From: Metallococcus carri
Lineage (GTDB): Bacteria; Actinomycetota; Actinomycetes; Actinomycetales; Dermatophilaceae
DNA length: 64,000 nt
Assembly: GCF_011440275.1 (NCBI RefSeq)
Contig: NZ_JAAOIV010000002.1
Span: forward strand, 1-64,000
Direction: 5' to 3'
Positions 31,955 through 40,008 of this stretch are shown one piece after another (position 1 is the stretch's first letter; the number at the start of each line of letters is the position of its first letter). The position numbers were made by a program, and so were the translations under genes. Under the pieces are notes generated by a model. It was not told where the DNA came from. It saw only the letters and a program-made list of their open reading frames with translations, and made no database searches.

Positions 31955-33371
31955 GACAGACGGTAGCAGCTGGGAAGCGATCGCGCGCGAGCTGGCCGAC
32001 GAGGTGGCGCCGCTGCCGCCCGGGAGGCGCATCCCGACCCAGCGTGAGTTGGTTGCGCGGTATGGCGTCAGCGCGACGACCGTCGCCCGCGCGGTCGCCG
32101 CTGTGGCCGCTTCGGGTCTGATCGAATCCCAGCCCGGTGCCGGCACTTTCCGTAGTGCCAAGCAGGCGGCGCGCAACCTCGGCGACACCTCGTGGCAGGA
32201 GGCTGCGCTGGACCTCGACGGTTCGGGCAGCCGGGATGTCGACGCGATCGCGCTGGGGGCGACGGTCACGGCATACGGACCCGAAGTGGCGGATCTCAAC
32301 GCGGGCTACCTGCATCCGGAGCTGCAACCGACGGTCGCGCTCGGCCGCGCTCTCAGCCGCGCCGGCCGGCGCACCGACGCCTGGCAGCGGCCCGACCCGG
32401 CGGGTTTGCCTGAGTTGCGCGATCACTTCGCCGCTCAGATCGGAGCTGGCCTGTCACGCCACGATCTGCTGGTCGTGGCAGGGGGTCAAGCAGGGCTCTC
32501 GCTCGCGCTGCGCGCCGTCGGTATGCCGGGGGACCCCGTGGTGATCGAATCGCCGACCTATCCGGGCACGCTCGCGGCGGCGCAGGCGGCCGGGCTGCGG
32601 CCGGTCCCGGTGCCGGTCGACGCCGAAGGGCTGCGGCTCGATGACCTGGAGCAGGCGCTGGTGCGCACGAAGGCGCGTGTCATCGTGGTGCAGCCGCTCT
32701 TTCAGAATCCGACCGGGGTGACGCTTTCCGTTGGGAGACAACGAGATCTGCTCGAGCTGGCCACCCAGCACGGCGCCTTCGTGATCGAGGACGACTTCGC
32801 CCGGCAGATGGCACACGCCGACGCCCGCCCGCTGCCGCCACCGCTGATCGAGCACGACACGGTCGGGACCGTGCTGCACCTGCGGTCGCTCACCAAGGTC
32901 ACCTCGCCCAATCTGCGGGTGGCTGCCATCGCGGCCCGTGGACCGGTGCTGGCGCGATTGCGCGCCGCGCACATCGTGGACGCGATGTTCGTGCCGGCGC
33001 CGCTGCAGTTCACCGCGCTCGAACTGCTGACCGCCGCCTCGTGGCAGCGCACCATCCGCTCGCTCGCCGGCAACCTGACCGAGCGGCGTTCGGCGGCGCT
33101 TGCTGCTGTGACCGAGCGGCTGCCGCAGGTGGAGGTGCCGCACGTGCCCCGGGGCGGTTATCACCTGTGGCTGCGACTGCCCGCCGACCGCGACCCGCGG
33201 CAGCTGGCCGCCGTGGCGCTGGTGCACGGCGTCGCGGTGACGCCCGGGTCCAACTACTACGCCACCGCCAATCCGGCGCCGCACCTTCGGTTGAGCTATA
33301 TCGGTGTCCCGTCGGTGCCCGACGTGGTGACCGGCATCGAGCGGCTCGCCCGCGCGTTCGAGACGCGTTGA
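31953..33371 (+). CDS. MocR-type (GntR/aminotransferase) regulator
   Basis: The 472-residue product has an N-terminal GntR winged helix (PPGRRIPTQRELVARYGVSA; SGLIESQPGAGTF). It is fused to a fold-type-I aminotransferase-like domain with GGQAGLSLALRAVG, VIESPTYPGTL, QPLFQNPTGVTLS and the PLP-lysine loop RSLTKVTSPNLRVAA. The Lys is present, so PLP binding is likely. MocR regulators sense PLP or PLP-amino acid adducts. It is divergent from, and shares start-codon bases with, the EamA transporter it probably controls. The message appears leaderless. Confidence 0.88.
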   Translation: MTDGSSWEAIARELADEVAPLPPGRRIPTQRELVARYGVSATTVARAVAAVAASGLIESQPGAGTFRSAKQAARNLGDTSWQEAALDLDGSGSRDVDAIALGATVTAYGPEVADLNAGYLHPELQPTVALGRALSRAGRRTDAWQRPDPAGLPELRDHFAAQIGAGLSRHDLLVVAGGQAGLSLALRAVGMPGDPVVIESPTYPGTLAAAQAAGLRPVPVPVDAEGLRLDDLEQALVRTKARVIVVQPLFQNPTGVTLSVGRQRDLLELATQHGAFVIEDDFARQMAHADARPLPPPLIEHDTVGTVLHLRSLTKVTSPNLRVAAIAARGPVLARLRAAHIVDAMFVPAPLQFTALELLTAASWQRTIRSLAGNLTERRSAALAAVTERLPQVEVPHVPRGGYHLWLRLPADRDPRQLAAVALVHGVAVTPGSNYYATANPAPHLRLSYIGVPSVPDVVTGIERLARAFETR

Positions 33372-33402
33372 GTGCACCGCGCGGCGCTCTAGGGTGGGGC
33401 GC

Positions 33403-34170
33403 GTGCTCGAGACCATCACCGCGACCCGGTACATCACCCCCTTGAAGGAGGGTGGGTCGCTGCCGGGTCTCATCGAGGCGGACGACTGCGGCACCTATGT
33501 GCTGAAGTTCCGCGGCGCCGGGCAGGGCCTGAAGGTGTTGGTCGCCGAGGTGCTCGTCGGCGAGCTCGCGCGAGCGCTGGGGCTCGATGTGCCCCGGCTC
33601 GCGGTGGTCGACCTGCAGGCGCCGATCGCCAAATACGAGGCCGACGAGGAGGTGCAGGATCTGCTCACCGCGAGTCTCGGATCCAACCTCGGGATCGACT
33701 TCCTGCCCGGGTCATTCGGGTATGACGGCAGCCACCCGCCAGCACCGGACACGGCGGCCGACATCCTCTGGCTGGACGCCTTCACCGCCAATGTCGACCG
33801 CACCTGGAGCAACCCGAATCTGCTGATCTGGCACCGCAATCCGTGGCTGATCGACCACGGCGCGGCGCTCTATTTCCATCACTCCTGGCCCAGCCGGGCG
33901 CCCGATCCGGAGCGTTTCGCCCGGCAACCCTTCGATGCCTCGGCGCACGTGCTGCGGGATGTCGCCTCGGATCTTGGTGCGGCGCACGAGCGGCTCGCGG
34001 CTCGGATCGACGATGCGCTATTGACGACCGTGGTGGACTCGGTGCCCGCTGAATGGCTGGAGCCGGCAGTCGGCCTCGCGGATGCGCCAGCCGTGCGAGC
34101 GGCATACCGGGATCACTTCCTCGCCCGCCTGCAGACGCCACAGATCTGGTTGCCGGGAGGTGCGTCGTGA
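33403..34170 (+). CDS. HipA-like kinase-fold protein
   Basis: The 255-residue protein resembles the C-terminal kinase core of HipA. It has YVLKFRGAGQG with the ATP Lys, VPRLAVVDL, the catalytic loop DAFTANVDRTWSNPNLLIW (D..N..DR..NPN) and the DFG-equivalent LIDHGAAL. The HipA N-terminal domain is absent, so it is shorter than toxin HipA (about 440). The GTG at 33403 is 7 bases after TAGGGT (33390-33395), supporting a leaderless start. Its stop overlaps the DUF3037 start by 3 bases (GTGA). A kinase acting with its DUF3037 partner is likely; the target is unknown. Confidence 0.75.
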   Translation: MLETITATRYITPLKEGGSLPGLIEADDCGTYVLKFRGAGQGLKVLVAEVLVGELARALGLDVPRLAVVDLQAPIAKYEADEEVQDLLTASLGSNLGIDFLPGSFGYDGSHPPAPDTAADILWLDAFTANVDRTWSNPNLLIWHRNPWLIDHGAALYFHHSWPSRAPDPERFARQPFDASAHVLRDVASDLGAAHERLAARIDDALLTTVVDSVPAEWLEPAVGLADAPAVRAAYRDHFLARLQTPQIWLPGGAS

Positions 34171-34547
34171 GCCTGACGCCCTACCAATATGTCGTGCTGC
34201 GCTGCGTCCCTCGCGTCGAGCGGGAGGAATTCATCAACGTCGGCGTGATCGTCTACAGCCAGGCCGAGGACTTCCTGGATGCGGACTGGCGTGTGGACGA
34301 GGCGCGACTGCGTGCGTTCGCACCGACGCTCGACCTCGACGCCGTCCGCGCGAGCCTCGACACGGTCTGCCGGGTCTGCCGCGGTGAAACCGGCGGCGGC
34401 CTGCCCACGCTCGGCGCGCTCGGCCGCCGGTTCGGTTGGCTGTCGGCGCCGCGCAGCACCGTCATCCAGCCGGGCCCGGTGCACGGCGGCCTCACCGCTG
34501 ACCCGCGCGCCGAACTCACCGCGCTGCTCGATCGCCTCGTCGTCTGA
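34167..34547 (+). CDS. DUF3037 protein, partner of the HipA-like kinase
   Basis: The 126-residue product has the DUF3037 pattern YQYVVLRCVPRVEREEFINV followed by GVIVYSQAEDFL. Many bacteria encode this domain directly beside a HipA-family kinase. GGGAGG sits 6 bases before the GTG, and the gene overlaps the kinase stop. The domain may be an antitoxin-like or substrate-recruiting partner, but its biochemical function is not established to my knowledge. Confidence 0.75.
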   Translation: MSLTPYQYVVLRCVPRVEREEFINVGVIVYSQAEDFLDADWRVDEARLRAFAPTLDLDAVRASLDTVCRVCRGETGGGLPTLGALGRRFGWLSAPRSTVIQPGPVHGGLTADPRAELTALLDRLVV

Positions 34548-34560
34548 TCGCGCGACGTCA

Positions 34561-34576
34561 GCACCCCAGCGGGTGC
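34561..34576. terminator. Short hairpin after the HipA-DUF3037 operon
   Basis: GCACCC (34561-34566), loop CAGC and GGGTGC (34571-34576) form a perfect 6-bp stem 14 bases after the DUF3037 stop. There is no U-tract, as is usual for high-GC actinobacterial terminators. The remaining bases to 34670 hold one GTATGCCG octamer (34581-34588) and no gene. Confidence 0.4.
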
Positions 34577-34670
34577 GGCGGTATGCCGGTGCTTGCCCGG
34601 GTCGCGCACCGCGCGTAGCGTCACGCCACTCAGGGCGGCTGCGAGTTTTCGCAGACGGGAAGGCGGAGGA

Positions 34671-35570
34671 ATGCGACGGATACGAATGACGACGCCGCTC
34701 GCGGCAATGATGGTGCTCGCGGGATGTAATGCCCAAAACGGTTCTACGACAACCACTTCGGACCCGGTGCCCAGTGCGACTCGCACTTCGTCGAGCACCA
34801 CCGCTTCCGCGTCGTCGAAGTCCGGCAGCCCGAACGGTGCTCTAGCCGCCGGCAGTCGGCTGGACGCGATCCTGGCGGCAAAAAAGCTCAAGGTGTGCAC
34901 CACAGGCGACTATCGGCCCTTCAGCTACCTGGACCCGAAGACCAAGCAGCGCAGCGGGATCGATGTGACGATGGTGCAGAACCTCGCGACATCGCTTGAG
35001 GTGCCGATCGAGTGGGTGCCGACGACCTGGAAGACGCTCATGCCGGACTTCACGAGGAAGTGCGATATCGCCGTGGGTGGGGTGTCGATCTCCACCGAGC
35101 GGGCGCAGAAGGCCTTCTTCTCTGACCCGGTGGTGACCGAGGGCAAGACTCCGATCACGTTGTGCAGCAATGTGTCGAAGTATTCGACCGTCGCCCAGAT
35201 CAATCAGCCGGGGGTGCGCGCGATCACTCCCGAGGGTGGCACCAACGAGAAGTTCGCCCGCGCCAACTTTCCCAAGGCAAAGATCATCGTTTGGGGCGAC
35301 AACAACACGATCTTCGACCAGATCATCGCCGGCAAGGCTGATGTGATGACCACCGACGCGAGCGAGACGGTATGGGTCGCTAACACTCAACCCAAGCTGT
35401 GCGCGGTACACCCGCAGAAGCCGTTCAACTTCAGTCAGAAGGCCTACCTGCTGCCGCGGGGTGATGTTGCCTGGCAGGAGTACGTCAATGAGTGGCTCAA
35501 TATCGCGCGGCATGACGGCACCTGGGCTGCGGCTACCAAGCCCTGGTTCGGTGCGACGAGGCTGGGTTAG
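34671..35570 (+). CDS. PheC-like lipoprotein (cyclohexadienyl dehydratase / amino-acid-binding fold)
   Basis: The 299-residue product has a short lipoprotein signal (MTTPLAAMMVLAGC, lipobox LAGC) and a Ser/Thr linker. It then has a type-II periplasmic binding fold with close resemblance to Pseudomonas PheC: VCTTGDYRPFSYLDPKT, WKTLMPDF, IAVGGVSISTERAQKAFF, EGGTNEKFARANF, TDASETVWVANTQPKLC and HPQKPFNFSQKAYLLPRGD. PheC dehydrates prephenate or arogenate and evolved from an amino-acid-binding protein; the Glu of GGTNE, catalytic in the enzyme, is kept. ATG 34671 has AAGG about 7 bases upstream. No ABC transporter genes adjoin it, which favours an enzyme over a transporter component. Confidence 0.75.
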   Translation: MRRIRMTTPLAAMMVLAGCNAQNGSTTTTSDPVPSATRTSSSTTASASSKSGSPNGALAAGSRLDAILAAKKLKVCTTGDYRPFSYLDPKTKQRSGIDVTMVQNLATSLEVPIEWVPTTWKTLMPDFTRKCDIAVGGVSISTERAQKAFFSDPVVTEGKTPITLCSNVSKYSTVAQINQPGVRAITPEGGTNEKFARANFPKAKIIVWGDNNTIFDQIIAGKADVMTTDASETVWVANTQPKLCAVHPQKPFNFSQKAYLLPRGDVAWQEYVNEWLNIARHDGTWAAATKPWFGATRLG

Positions 35571-35574
35571 CCGG

Positions 35575-37359
35575 CTAGACCGTGCGGGCGGCCGTGCGCC
35601 GCACCTGAAGGCCTTGCAGCAGCATCGAGGTCGCCAGGCACGCCCCGACGCCTTCGCCAGCGCGCAGGCGGAGGGAGAGGAGCGGTTCGAGCCCGAGTTC
35701 GCGCAGCACTAGGGCGTGTGCGCGCTCTCGACTGACCTGTCCCGCAACGAGATAGGCCTGCACCGACGGTTCGGTGCGCACCGCGAGAAGGGCAGCGATC
35801 GAAGTAGCCAGCCCGTCGAGCACCACCGGCATACCTGCGGCAACGGCGCCGAGCACGACGCCGGTGAGCACGGCGAACTCCGGTCCGCCCAAGGCGGCGA
35901 GGAGATCGATCGGATCCTGGTGGATCTTCTTGCGGGACAGGGACTTTCGCACGACGTGGATCTTGCGCTGGACGATCTCCGCATCCGAGCCCGCGCCGAG
36001 CCCGACGGTGTCCTCCGGGGCGATGCCGAGCACGGCGCACGTGAGGGCCGCGGCGACTGTCGTGTTGCCGACGCCGACCTCGCCGAGAGCCACGATGCCG
36101 TGACCCGCAGACCCGACGGCCCGACCTTCCTCGATCAGCCGCAGGACAGCGTCGGGGGAGAGGGCATCGCCCGATGCCAGGTCACCGCGTGGACCGCTCG
36201 CCCGGAGGTCGCGGGCGCCACGGACCGGCGGCCCATCGACACCGGCGTCGATCACCGTGCTGGCGAGACCGGAAGCGCTGGCGGTCGCGATGCCGACCGA
36301 GCGGCCCGCAACAGCAGCCTCGAGGACGTCGCGAGTGACCGACGCGGGGTAGGCGCTCACTCCCAGGGCGGCTACCGGATGGTCGGCGCCGACGAGCACC
36401 AGTTCGCCGCGGTCGAGGTCCGCGCCACCGATCGCGACGATGCGGTTGAGGGCACGGTCGAGCACGCCGAGAGCCTCGGGTGGCGTCAGCAGTTCGTCCG
36501 CCGCGTCGGTCGCACCGACGAGTTCGCCGGGCGCGGGTGCGCGCAGGTGAGAAACCGGCATCTGCGGACCATCCTCATCAGGCCAATGTTCTTGCAGCAC
36601 AACCGAATCCAGCGGCAAACGTCGCGACCAAGCGGCGCGCTCGAGGCCGGGCGCCGGAGGCCGCTCGTCCGGCCAGCCCAGGCACAGCCAGCCGAGGGTG
36701 ACGACGCCGTCGGGCAGATGCAGCAGTGCGGCGAGGTCGGCCGGTTCGAAGAGGGTGACCCAGCCCATGCCCAGCCCCACGGCGCGGGCGGTGAGCCACA
36801 TGTTCTGGATCGCACAAGCGCACGACCACAGGTCGGCGTCGGGGAAGGTCGCGCGGCCCAGGACGCCCGCGGCAGGTGTGCGGCGATCGCAGGTGACCAC
36901 CACGCCGAGCGGCGCCTCGCGCAGCCCCTCCAGCTTCAGGTCGAGCAACCGGGCGGCACGGTCCGGTTCGAGGTCGTTCGCTTGACGCAGCCGTGCCCGG
37001 TCGGCGAGGTATGCCGCTCGGTCGCGCACTGCCGGGTCTCGCACGACGATGAACCGCCATGGCTGGGAATGGCCGACCGAGGGTGCCCGGTGACCGGCCT
37101 CGAGGACCTGGCGCAGCAGCTCGTCCGGCACCGGATCGGGGCGGAACCGGCGGATGTCCCGACGCGCCTCGATCACCTCCGAGAGAGCCTCGGCGACTTC
37201 ACCGCTGAGCGCCCAGCCACGCGGATTCGCTTGTCGTTCAACGGCACTCGTGCGGTCACCGATGGTCGGCACCGGTCGCGGCCACCGCCGCTCGTCCGTC
37301 TTCGACAGAGGATCCGCCTCGCCGGCGTGCACAGCCTCAGTTCGCGGATCCCCGTCCAT
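35575..37359 (-). CDS. BluB-CobT fusion: DMB synthase plus nicotinate-nucleotide phosphoribosyltransferase
   Basis: The product is about 594 residues. After a 50-residue leader, residues about 65-260 form a BluB nitroreductase-type domain (EARRDIRRFRPDPVPDELL; HRAPSVGHSQPWRF; LWSCACAIQNMWLTARAVGL). Residues about 300-594 form CobT (LGEVGVGNTTVAAALTCAVL; GPEFAVLTGVVLGA; LRAGEGVGACLATSM with the catalytic Glu). BluB makes 5,6-dimethylbenzimidazole from FMNH2 and O2; CobT activates it to alpha-ribazole phosphate. The ATG at 37359 is taken because upstream codons lie in repetitive GTATGCCG-rich DNA. Confidence 0.88.
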   Translation of the reverse strand: MDGDPRTEAVHAGEADPLSKTDERRWPRPVPTIGDRTSAVERQANPRGWALSGEVAEALSEVIEARRDIRRFRPDPVPDELLRQVLEAGHRAPSVGHSQPWRFIVVRDPAVRDRAAYLADRARLRQANDLEPDRAARLLDLKLEGLREAPLGVVVTCDRRTPAAGVLGRATFPDADLWSCACAIQNMWLTARAVGLGMGWVTLFEPADLAALLHLPDGVVTLGWLCLGWPDERPPAPGLERAAWSRRLPLDSVVLQEHWPDEDGPQMPVSHLRAPAPGELVGATDAADELLTPPEALGVLDRALNRIVAIGGADLDRGELVLVGADHPVAALGVSAYPASVTRDVLEAAVAGRSVGIATASASGLASTVIDAGVDGPPVRGARDLRASGPRGDLASGDALSPDAVLRLIEEGRAVGSAGHGIVALGEVGVGNTTVAAALTCAVLGIAPEDTVGLGAGSDAEIVQRKIHVVRKSLSRKKIHQDPIDLLAALGGPEFAVLTGVVLGAVAAGMPVVLDGLATSIAALLAVRTEPSVQAYLVAGQVSRERAHALVLRELGLEPLLSLRLRAGEGVGACLATSMLLQGLQVRRTAARTV

Positions 37360-37473
37360 GGCCTTGAGGCTACGCGTCAGGTCGCCGAGCGAGCTCGTCC
37401 GCCCGCGCCGTCCTCGACGTATGCCGGGCGCGTATGCCGCCACGTATGCCGGGTGCGCGCCATGCCGACCTCC

Positions 37474-37571
37474 GCTACATCGGTAGTAGAGCGCAGCGGC
37501 TGTTATAGCCGCCCTGCGACCGGTGCGAGGCGTGGCGGCTATAGCGACCAGATTCCTCTACTACGGGTGTA
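37474..37571. repeat. MITE-like dispersed repeat, copy 2 (98 bp)
   Basis: The reverse complement aligns with 20076-20168. The ends are inverted repeats of consensus TACANCNGTAGTAGAG (14 of 16 match). Inside, TATAGCCGCC at 37504-37513 pairs perfectly with GGCGGCTATA at 37534-37543, giving a 10-bp stem. The copy lies between the divergent BluB-CobT and cobC genes, so it does not serve as a shared terminator there. A GTATGCCG triplet (37419-37451) lies just beside it. Confidence 0.7.
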
Positions 37572-37610
37572 AAGACGCTTCTACGGATGTCGTCTGCGAG
37601 GATGCCCGGC

Positions 37611-38759
37611 ATGGCGAGCGACCCGGCGCACCGCGACAGCGCCGACCCGCGTCGCCCGGATGTCGACCTCGGGCACCACGGCGATGCCGAGGTCGGGCCG
37701 GGGCTGCTGGACTTTGCGGTCAACGTGCGCCTGAGCCGACCGCCGCAATGGCTCGCCGACCGCATCAAGGCGAGCGTCGCCGATCTCGCGGCCTACCCCT
37801 CGACGGAGGCGGCCCGGCGGGCGATCGCCGCCGCCCACGACGTGGACCTGGCCAACGTGCTGCCGACCAACGGCGCAGCCGAAGCGTTTTCTCTTGTGGC
37901 GCAAGGCATTCCGGCGGTGCGGCCGTTGGTGGTGCATCCGCAGTTCACCGAGCCTGAGGCTGCGTTGAGGGCAGCGGGACGACGCGTCGAACGGGCCCTG
38001 CTCGGCCCCGCCGACGGCTTCCGGATGCGCTCGCTGCCGGAGGAGGCCGACCTGGTCATCATCGGCAATCCGACCAATCCCACCGGCGTGCTGCACCCCC
38101 GCGAGGCGCTGCTGAAAGTTCGCCGACCGGGCCGCACCCTTGTCATCGACGAAGCCTTCATGGATGCGGTGCCGGGAGAGATCGAGAGCCTGCTCGCGCC
38201 TGGGGCGGACCTGACCGGCGTGCTGGTGATCCGATCGCTCACCAAGACCTGGGGCCTGGCCGGGCTGCGCGCCGGGTATGTCGTCGGCGACCCCGCCCTC
38301 ATCGCAACCCTGGCCCGGCATCAACCACCGTGGTCGGTGTCGACTCCCGCCGCCGTCGCCATCGAGGCATGCCTGAGCGCCGACGCTCGGGCCGAGGCAG
38401 CCGCTGCGGCGGCCACGATCGCCGCCGATCGCGACTACCTCGTCACCGGGCTGCGCCGATGCGGCCTCAGGCCGCAGCCGAGCGAGGCTCCGTTCGTGCT
38501 GGTCGAGAGCCGACGTCACGAGCGCCTGCGAGAAGCGTTGCGCGACAAGGGAATCGCCGTTCGCCGCGGTGACACTTTCCCGGGCCTGGGCCCGCAGTGG
38601 GTGCGCATCGCCGTCCGCGACCGCGCGACGACCGATCGCCTGTTGGACGCATTGGCCGCCATCCGGGACGAAACCGACGGCGAGCCCGACAACGACGCCG
38701 CCGACGCATCGCAGGAGGTGGCATGCGCGACGGACTTCGCCTCGCAGTCGGCACCCTGA
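37611..38759 (+). CDS. cobC: CobC-like PLP-dependent aminotransferase-fold enzyme
   Basis: The 382-residue product is a fold-type-I PLP enzyme related to histidinol-phosphate aminotransferase: NGAAEAFSLVAQG, IIGNPTNPTGVLHP, VIDEAFMDAVPGE and the PLP-lysine loop VIRSLTKTWGLAGLRAGYVV. In cobalamin operons this family decarboxylates L-threonine-O-3-phosphate to the aminopropanol phosphate linker used by CobD/CbiB. The ATG at 37611 lies 7 bases after GAGGAT, consistent with a leaderless start; an in-frame ATG at 37602 is possible. The 3' end overlaps cobS by 37 bases. Confidence 0.85.
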   Translation: MASDPAHRDSADPRRPDVDLGHHGDAEVGPGLLDFAVNVRLSRPPQWLADRIKASVADLAAYPSTEAARRAIAAAHDVDLANVLPTNGAAEAFSLVAQGIPAVRPLVVHPQFTEPEAALRAAGRRVERALLGPADGFRMRSLPEEADLVIIGNPTNPTGVLHPREALLKVRRPGRTLVIDEAFMDAVPGEIESLLAPGADLTGVLVIRSLTKTWGLAGLRAGYVVGDPALIATLARHQPPWSVSTPAAVAIEACLSADARAEAAAAAATIAADRDYLVTGLRRCGLRPQPSEAPFVLVESRRHERLREALRDKGIAVRRGDTFPGLGPQWVRIAVRDRATTDRLLDALAAIRDETDGEPDNDAADASQEVACATDFASQSAP

Positions 38760-39481
38760 CCATCGTCCCGACCGGCCAGGTCGCGCCGATCACCCGCGAC
38801 ACCGCGGCCCGTGCCATGGTGCTCGCCCCCGTCGCTGCGCTCCCGGTCGCGATCGCCGCCGCTCTGATGGCAGCCGCCGGTGACTTCCTCGGGCTGCCCG
38901 CCTTGCTTACCGCCGTGCTGATCGTGGCCGCGAACGGGCTGCTCACCCGCGGCATGCACCTGGACGGACTCGCCGACACCGTCGACGGATTCGGCGCCGG
39001 GTGGGACCGGGCACGCGCCCTCGAGGTGATGCGCAAGGGTGACGTCGGCCCGATGGGCGCGGTCGCGCTGGTCGTGTTCGTCGTCGCCCAGACGGTCGCC
39101 ATCGCCGCCTGCCTCGACCGCCCGTGGGGACCGCTCGTGATCGCCGCAGTGATCGTCACCTCGCGTGCGGCCTGCGCGATCGTATGCCGAGCCGGGGTCA
39201 CCCCCGCGAGAAGCGACGGTCTCGGCAGCCCCATGGCGGGCGCCGTGCCGACCGCAGCCGCGCTGGTCGTCGCGCTCACGGTCACCGTGGTCCTCGCCTG
39301 CACCGTCACGCCGTTCTGGCAGGGCGCACTGGCAGCGGCAGCCGGCCTGGGGGCGGCATACCTGGTGGAACGCAAGGCAACTCGCGTCCTCGGCGGCGTG
39401 ACCGGGGACGTGATCGGGGCAGCGATCAGCGTCACCGAGACGGTGATCTTGATCGTGCTCGCGGCGAAGGGATGGCGATGA
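38723..39481 (+). CDS. cobS: Cobalamin-5'-phosphate synthase
   Basis: The 252-residue integral membrane protein has the CobS motif TRGMHLDGLADTVDGFGAG near residue 74, DVGPMGAVALV and several hydrophobic spans. It joins adenosylcobinamide-GDP to alpha-ribazole in the membrane. The ATG at 38723 has GGAGG 6 bases upstream and lies inside cobC, giving coupled translation. The stop overlaps the cobU start (ATGA). Confidence 0.9.
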   Translation: MRDGLRLAVGTLTIVPTGQVAPITRDTAARAMVLAPVAALPVAIAAALMAAAGDFLGLPALLTAVLIVAANGLLTRGMHLDGLADTVDGFGAGWDRARALEVMRKGDVGPMGAVALVVFVVAQTVAIAACLDRPWGPLVIAAVIVTSRAACAIVCRAGVTPARSDGLGSPMAGAVPTAAALVVALTVTVVLACTVTPFWQGALAAAAGLGAAYLVERKATRVLGGVTGDVIGAAISVTETVILIVLAAKGWR

Positions 39482-40008
39482 GGACGCTCGTCACCGGCGG
39501 GGTGCGCAGCGGCAAATCGCGCACCGCCGAGGAACTGATGGCCGGTCACGAAGCCGTCATCTATGTCGCGCCCGCACCGTTCGACCCCACGCAGGATGAC
39601 GAGTGGGCCGCGCGGATCGCCGAGCATCAAGCGCGCCGCCCGGCGCATTGGCGGACCGTCGAAACCCTGGCTGCCGCTGACTTGCTGCGCGAGTCCCATG
39701 GGCCGGTGCTGATCGACTGCCTCGGCACCTGGCTCACCGGGACGCTCGACGAACTCGGTGCTTGGCAGGACGACGAGCAGGTATGGCGGCCCCGGTTGCG
39801 TGAGCGGGTCGAAGACCTGGTCGCCGCCTGGTCGGCGACCGCAGGCCCGGTGGTCGCGGTGACCAATGAGGTCGGCTGGGGTCTGGTCAGCGAGCATCGG
39901 TCGGGGCGGATCTTCGCCGACGAGTTGGGCCGCCTGAACGCGCGCATCGCGGGAGTCAGCGACGAGGTGCTGCTCGTGGTCGCGGGTCGCGTGCTGCGGC
40001 TGCCGTGA
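39478..40008 (+). CDS. cobU: Adenosylcobinamide kinase / guanylyltransferase
   Basis: The 176-residue protein begins TLVTGGVRSGKSRTAEEL (P-loop), followed by HQARRPAHWRTVET (the region with the guanylylated His), IDCLGTWLTGTL and VTNEVGWGLV, which are CobU hallmarks. It phosphorylates adenosylcobinamide and transfers GMP to it. ATG 39478 was chosen because AAGG lies 7 bases upstream, and the alternative at 39472 has less space. Confidence 0.92.
   Translation: MRTLVTGGVRSGKSRTAEELMAGHEAVIYVAPAPFDPTQDDEWAARIAEHQARRPAHWRTVETLAAADLLRESHGPVLIDCLGTWLTGTLDELGAWQDDEQVWRPRLRERVEDLVAAWSATAGPVVAVTNEVGWGLVSEHRSGRIFADELGRLNARIAGVSDEVLLVVAGRVLRLP

Noticed and set aside
37360-37443. N-terminal extension of BluB-CobT to a start at 37443
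   Set aside because: The extra codons lie in GTATGCCG-rich repetitive DNA and do not resemble BluB; ATG 37359 or a later start is more likely.
37360-37610. Cobalamin riboswitch between the BluB-CobT and cobC genes
   Set aside because: I looked for the B12-box core and long paired leader but saw none; the interval is taken up by the GTATGCCG triplet and the 98-bp repeat.
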